Positions 61,701 to 64,000 of a stretch of DNA of 64,000 bases are shown here, piece after piece; position 1 is the stretch's first letter, and each line of letters begins with the position of its first letter. The translations under genes and the position numbers were made by a program. The notes under the pieces are model-generated. The model was not told the DNA's origin and made no database searches. It worked only from the letters and a program-made list of their open reading frames with translations. Origin of the DNA: JBNGOQ01 sp050589645 (GTDB taxonomy: Bacteria > Bacteroidota > Bacteroidia > Flavobacteriales > Flavobacteriaceae); assembly GCF_050589645.1 (NCBI RefSeq), contig NZ_JBNGOQ010000003.1:434001-498000 (forward strand), in the 5' to 3' direction.

Positions 61701-61972
61701 TAACCGAGGCTACCACCAATGTGGATCGCCAACAGGTTTTTGGAACCAAATTGGTCACGGACCTATCCATTGGATACAAGGTCTTTGATGAGCTGAGGCT
61801 GACCATTGGGGCAAACAACTTATTTGACATCTTCCCCGATAGGGCGGCCCAAGAATTGGGAGATGGCGGTAACAACCGCAGCTCTGGCCGTTTTGATTGG
61901 TCGCGAAGATCTCAGCAATTTGGAATTGCGGGAAGATTTTTATTTGCTAGGTTAAATTTTACGCTCAAGTAG
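58766..61972 (+). CDS. TonB-dependent receptor with signalling domain (FecA-like)
   Basis: 1068 residues. Signal peptide (about 1-24), secretin/TonB short N-terminal domain (about 33-112, ALTDFLAELSEKHEVFFTYNP, the part that contacts FecR), CarboxypepD_reg-like domain (about 134-215, ISGVVTDENGSPLPGATVLVVG), plug (RNPNRTATESTVPVDVIDV; LRGLGPDQVLVLINGKRRH; VLRDGAAAQYGSDAIAGVINIVL) and barrel ending RLNFTLK. No SusD follows, so this is the single-receptor type, perhaps for a siderophore, haem or small molecule. It lies 15 bases after fecR. Confidence 0.94.
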   Translation: MKGKQRFTVLLLLLLSIGITEAKAVTESRSFATSKMVALTDFLAELSEKHEVFFTYNPGLLSGTHLNPEEYEYKVLDKVINKLEKRTSFDFEYLGNKYYVVYHKKVPKLQLDKVSTLGSLDYVMVNSIFELQQSISGVVTDENGSPLPGATVLVVGTTNGTTTDFDGNFTIDALQGDTLEISYIGYETQRVVVSGSTVNVRMVSGLELSEVIIVGSRNPNRTATESTVPVDVIDVKELNNVAPQVNLNQILNYVAPSFTSNTQTISDGTDHIDPASLRGLGPDQVLVLINGKRRHTSSLVNVNGTFGRGSVGTDLNSIPAAAIQRIEVLRDGAAAQYGSDAIAGVINIVLNKSVNELSATVTSGANFSKEANGQTGGSDGETTNVAASYGLPLGDNGGYLTFAGDFDVREDYSRMFEWEGDVYNLYNTVERVANDSGFDITNLLDDDVADVIQFANTAGIDLGGATTKDELRTVLSVDNTTAELAARGQQRSDFNMRVGQSALRGGRLFANFSLPLDDNGTELYSFAGISSRTGNSAGFYRLPNQSRTFTPAFINGFLPEINSNIKDESISVGIKGMIGDWSVDFSNTYGQNSFLYTIGNTFNASLQSASPTTFDAGGFSFSQNTSNLDITQFFDDVLSGLNIAFGAEYRVENYEIVAGEEESYSQYTAEGEVITLSTQLPSEDFFGNARPGGSQVFPGFSPSNELSRGRSSVAGYFDVEADFSESFLASFATRFENYSDFGSTINFKLSTRIKLSDNFNLRGAVNTGFRAPSLHQINFNSTSTIFDQDGNPQEVGTFANDSRAAQLLGIPQLKEETSQSVSLGFTTKIPDANLTITVDGYFVKIDDRVVFTGQFSGPGTGTELDNLLRQANASRAAFFANAIDTESKGLDIVVTHKVDLGDQWRLKSDLAGTFSKTQQVGDINASQVLRDAGLVDTYFPEDSRVYLEEAVPRTKINLTNSLTSDKLVFFLRNVYFGEVTEATTNVDRQQVFGTKLVTDLSIGYKVFDELRLTIGANNLFDIFPDRAAQELGDGGNNRSSGRFDWSRRSQQFGIAGRFLFARLNFTLK

Positions 61973-62008
61973 GCGTGAATGTAGTTTAAGTTAGTTTTTT
62001 GAAGGAAG

Positions 62009-62033
62009 CTGCCCATTTTTGGGCAGTTTTTTT
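62009..62033 (+). terminator. Terminator of the ECF/FecR/receptor operon
   Basis: CTGCCC and GGGCAG pair around a 6-base loop and are followed by seven T. Confidence 0.8.
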
Positions 62034-62104
62034 GTTAAAAAAGAAGTGCAGCCCACATACTTTTTGATTGAAAACACTGTTTATATTAGTGGTATTTTTA
62101 AAGT

Positions 62105-62542
62105 ATGCCAGCTATGCACCATAAAGTAGCCCTTAATAAACGATTTTATCTCCTTGCCCTTTTTGTGCTTTGTTGCGCTTGGGGAAATGCCCAGGATTGT
62201 ACTTTGGATATTGGAGGAAAAAATAAGGAGACCATTCTCAAAGTATTTCAATTGAACGAAGAGCAGATAGGAAAAATGGAGGCCTGGAGGGGCGAACTTA
62301 AAATTAAGCGCCAACAGATAGAAGATAAAATGAAGGTGCTGCTCAACGATCACCCTCAAGAGACCCAGGAAGACCTTAACAAATTGGCCAAGAAGTTCGA
62401 TATCCTAAAGGAGGAAGTGCTCGCCGTTTCCAAATCCTATGATAAGAAGCTGATTGCCATATTCAATGAAAGACAATACCAGCGATATGTTGCCCTTTGC
62501 AGAGAGGCAATACGTACGCCTATGGTGGTCCAGCCCGAATGA
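62105..62542 (+). CDS. Small secreted helical protein (Spy/CpxP-like pattern)
   Basis: 145 residues (or 142 from the ATG at 62114). Signal peptide (FYLLALFVLCCAWGNAQ), then long charged helices: LNEEQIGKMEAWRGELKIKRQQ, LNKLAKKFDILKEEVLAVSKSY, LIAIFNERQYQRYVALC. The pattern of long helices ending in a Q-[YF]-x-[RK]-[YF] motif resembles Spy/CpxP periplasmic chaperone-like proteins, though the LTxxQ motifs are not clear. Assigned by resemblance only. It stands alone between the receptor operon and pyrD. Confidence 0.65.
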   Translation: MPAMHHKVALNKRFYLLALFVLCCAWGNAQDCTLDIGGKNKETILKVFQLNEEQIGKMEAWRGELKIKRQQIEDKMKVLLNDHPQETQEDLNKLAKKFDILKEEVLAVSKSYDKKLIAIFNERQYQRYVALCREAIRTPMVVQPE

Positions 62543-62601
62543 TTTTTGGCTTTGATGCCATAAAATAATGATAGGTAGCACTGCTACTCGATTCGAGTTT
62601 G

Positions 62602-62609
62602 TATTTTTG
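62602..62609 (+). promoter_or_regulatory. -7 box TATTTTTG for pyrD
   Basis: Exact TAnnTTTG, 20 bases upstream of the ATG at 62630. Confidence 0.6.
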
Positions 62610-62629
62610 CGCAAAGTTTTCTGCCATTC

Positions 62630-63673
62630 ATGTATAAAATTCTAATTCGTCCGCTACTTTTCCTTCTTGACCCGGAAAAGGTGCACCACCTTTCTTTCTT
62701 CCTGATCAAATGTCTTTCCAAAGTGGGATTTGCCCCCATTTTTAGGTCCATGTACCAGCTAAACGATCCGCGTTTGCAGCGCGAGGTAGTCGGTTTAAAA
62801 TTTGCGAACCCCGTGGGTTTGGCGGCCGGTTTTGACAAGGATGCAAAACTGTATAACGAACTCTCCAATTTTGGTTTTGGATTTGTGGAAATAGGGACCC
62901 TTACCCCAAAACCGCAAGAAGGGAACCCTAAGAAACGACTCTTCCGCCTTAAGGCCGATGAAGGCATCATCAATCGAATGGGATTTAACAACAAAGGAGT
63001 TTTTGATGCGGTGGAGCAGCTTAAAAAAAAGCACAGGGTGCTGATCGGGGGAAACATCGGAAAAAATAAGAGTACCCCAAACGATCAAGCCATCAAGGAC
63101 TACCTTATTTGTTTTGATGCCCTTTTTGATCATGTGGACTATTTTGTGGTCAATGTAAGTTCGCCCAATACTCCTGGACTTAGGGAGCTTCAAGATAAGG
63201 AACCTCTTACCGCCTTGTTGAACGCACTTAAGCGCGAGAACAGTAAATATGCCGAAAAGGGGAAGGTAAAGGAGAAACCGATCCTATTGAAAATAGCACC
63301 CGATTTGGAGAATGTCCAGTTATTGGATATCATTAAAATAATTGAACGCACCAAAATAGACGGCGTTATTGCTACCAACACCACGATAACCCGCAAAGAG
63401 TTGAAATCAGACTGTACCCTTGTAGAGGAAAAGGGTGGCCTTAGCGGTAGACCGCTTAGCCAAAGAAGTACCGAGGTCATTCGTTTTTTAGCGGAGCGGA
63501 GCAACAAAGCCTTTGCGATCATTGGGGTGGGTGGAATCCATTCCGCAGATGACGCTCTCGAAAAGTTGGAAGCAGGAGCCGATTTGGTACAGCTTTGGAC
63601 TGGGTTTGTCTATGAGGGGCCTGCTTTGGTCAAAAAGATCAACAAGGCCATTCTTCAGAAAACTGCAGTATAA
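62630..63673 (+). CDS. pyrD: Dihydroorotate dehydrogenase (quinone)
   Basis: 347 residues, class 2 (membrane-associated, quinone-linked). The N-terminal amphipathic helix segment (YKILIRPLLFLLDPEKVHHLSF) is the class 2 mark. FMN site: NPVGLAAGFDKDAKLYN, GTLTPKPQEGNPKKRLFRL, INRMGFNNKG. Catalytic Ser in NVSSPNTPGLRELQ; then GVIATNTTITR, GGLSGRPL and IGVGGIHSADDALEKL. Fourth step of pyrimidine synthesis, feeding electrons to menaquinone. Confidence 0.96.
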   Translation: MYKILIRPLLFLLDPEKVHHLSFFLIKCLSKVGFAPIFRSMYQLNDPRLQREVVGLKFANPVGLAAGFDKDAKLYNELSNFGFGFVEIGTLTPKPQEGNPKKRLFRLKADEGIINRMGFNNKGVFDAVEQLKKKHRVLIGGNIGKNKSTPNDQAIKDYLICFDALFDHVDYFVVNVSSPNTPGLRELQDKEPLTALLNALKRENSKYAEKGKVKEKPILLKIAPDLENVQLLDIIKIIERTKIDGVIATNTTITRKELKSDCTLVEEKGGLSGRPLSQRSTEVIRFLAERSNKAFAIIGVGGIHSADDALEKLEAGADLVQLWTGFVYEGPALVKKINKAILQKTAV

Positions 63674-63686
63674 AAGTAACCTTAGG

Positions 63687-63998
63687 CTAATGTGTCCAAT
63701 AATCTACAACCAAGACATCTTCCAGATGAGGTTTTAAGAGGGCTCCAAAAGCCCGATGGTCGGGATGTGGAAGATAAATGGCTCGGTCCGCCTCACTTTT
63801 GAAGGTGAGGAAAAAACAATGGGTAAAACCCTTTTCAAGACCTTCCGGACTATTGTTCAGTCCCCATTCGTACCCTTGTATCTGTGGTATTTTGGTTGGC
63901 AGGGCCGTAAATGCCTTTTCTATTTCGGCTAATTTTTCCCCGGACGTACCGTCTTTAAACTTGAACAATACAACATGACGCAAAACGCTATCTTGCAT
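63687..63998 (-). CDS. Dabb-domain (stress-responsive A/B barrel) protein
   Basis: 103 residues from the ATG at 63998, close to the window edge, so a further upstream start cannot be excluded. Dabb signature: LRHVVLFKFKDG at the start, ending YWTH, with FTHCFFLTFKSEADRAIYLPHPDH in the middle. A dimeric ferredoxin-like barrel; some members are polyketide cyclases or olivetolic acid cyclase-like, most are unknown. Confidence 0.88.
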   Translation of the reverse strand: MQDSVLRHVVLFKFKDGTSGEKLAEIEKAFTALPTKIPQIQGYEWGLNNSPEGLEKGFTHCFFLTFKSEADRAIYLPHPDHRAFGALLKPHLEDVLVVDYWTH

Positions 63999-64000
63999 AA

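Overview
The window looks like a chromosome segment of a marine-type Flavobacteriaceae (phylum Bacteroidota). The evidence is a SusC/SusD pair, a FecI/FecR/TonB-receptor signalling unit, many lipoproteins with a lipobox close to the N-terminus, long flavobacterial-type NusB, PUR-family and YajC/DUF1573 neighbours, and repeated use of the Bacteroidota sigma-A -7 box TAnnTTTG just upstream of start codons. No rRNA, tRNA, CRISPR array, transposase, integrase or phage gene was seen. Most of the window is core chromosome; the one accessory-looking stretch is about 3.78-11.9 kb. All names come from reading the sequence; no database was searched.

Layout. 0-3.8 kb: end of a DUF3570 outer-membrane protein, prfA, pyrF and small secreted or cytoplasmic proteins. 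3.8-11.9 kb: a GC-rich SusC-SusD-secreted-protein operon read leftward, a membrane-embedded TPR/AraC-type regulator, and three copies of a roughly 200 bp promoter/leader cassette. Each copy carries a tandem operator, a near-consensus -7 box and a long hairpin whose arms co-vary between copies. 12-23 kb: PfkB kinase, DUF4197 lipoprotein, purU, the fused acyl-CoA mutase icmF, an Lrp regulator, a hydrolase-like protein lacking its nucleophile, and an MFS/DJ-1 operon preceded by a hidden 23-codon leader ORF and terminator hairpin. 23-29.5 kb: DUF1684 lipoprotein, an ammonium uptake group (glnK, amtB and a beta-barrel protein) with paired palindromes, crcB, small membrane proteins, an NTP pyrophosphohydrolase and ilvE.

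29.6-42 kb: mnmD, an epimerase, grpE-dnaJ, a run of co-directional genes (ABC-2 exporter, MscS channel, beta-barrel protein, sigma-54-type response regulator without a DNA-binding domain), then ppk2 with an M28 peptidase. 42-51 kb: a cyclophilin-FKBP fusion, two tandem 28-residue membrane micro-proteins (a 53-residue relative lies at 27.4 kb), a cold-shock protein, an unrecognised lipoprotein/helical-protein pair, a peroxiredoxin, a redoxin-cupin-GNAT cluster and an M14 peptidase. 51-64 kb: PUR protein, an MsbA-like exporter divergent from nusB-DUF1573-yajC, pepT, an ECF sigma/anti-sigma/TonB receptor operon and pyrD.

The most interesting signals are the three-copy SusC leader cassette with its operator and membrane-bound regulator, the abrupt composition change inside susC, the family of tiny membrane proteins, the leader-peptide attenuator ahead of the MFS gene, and the paired palindromes ahead of glnK.
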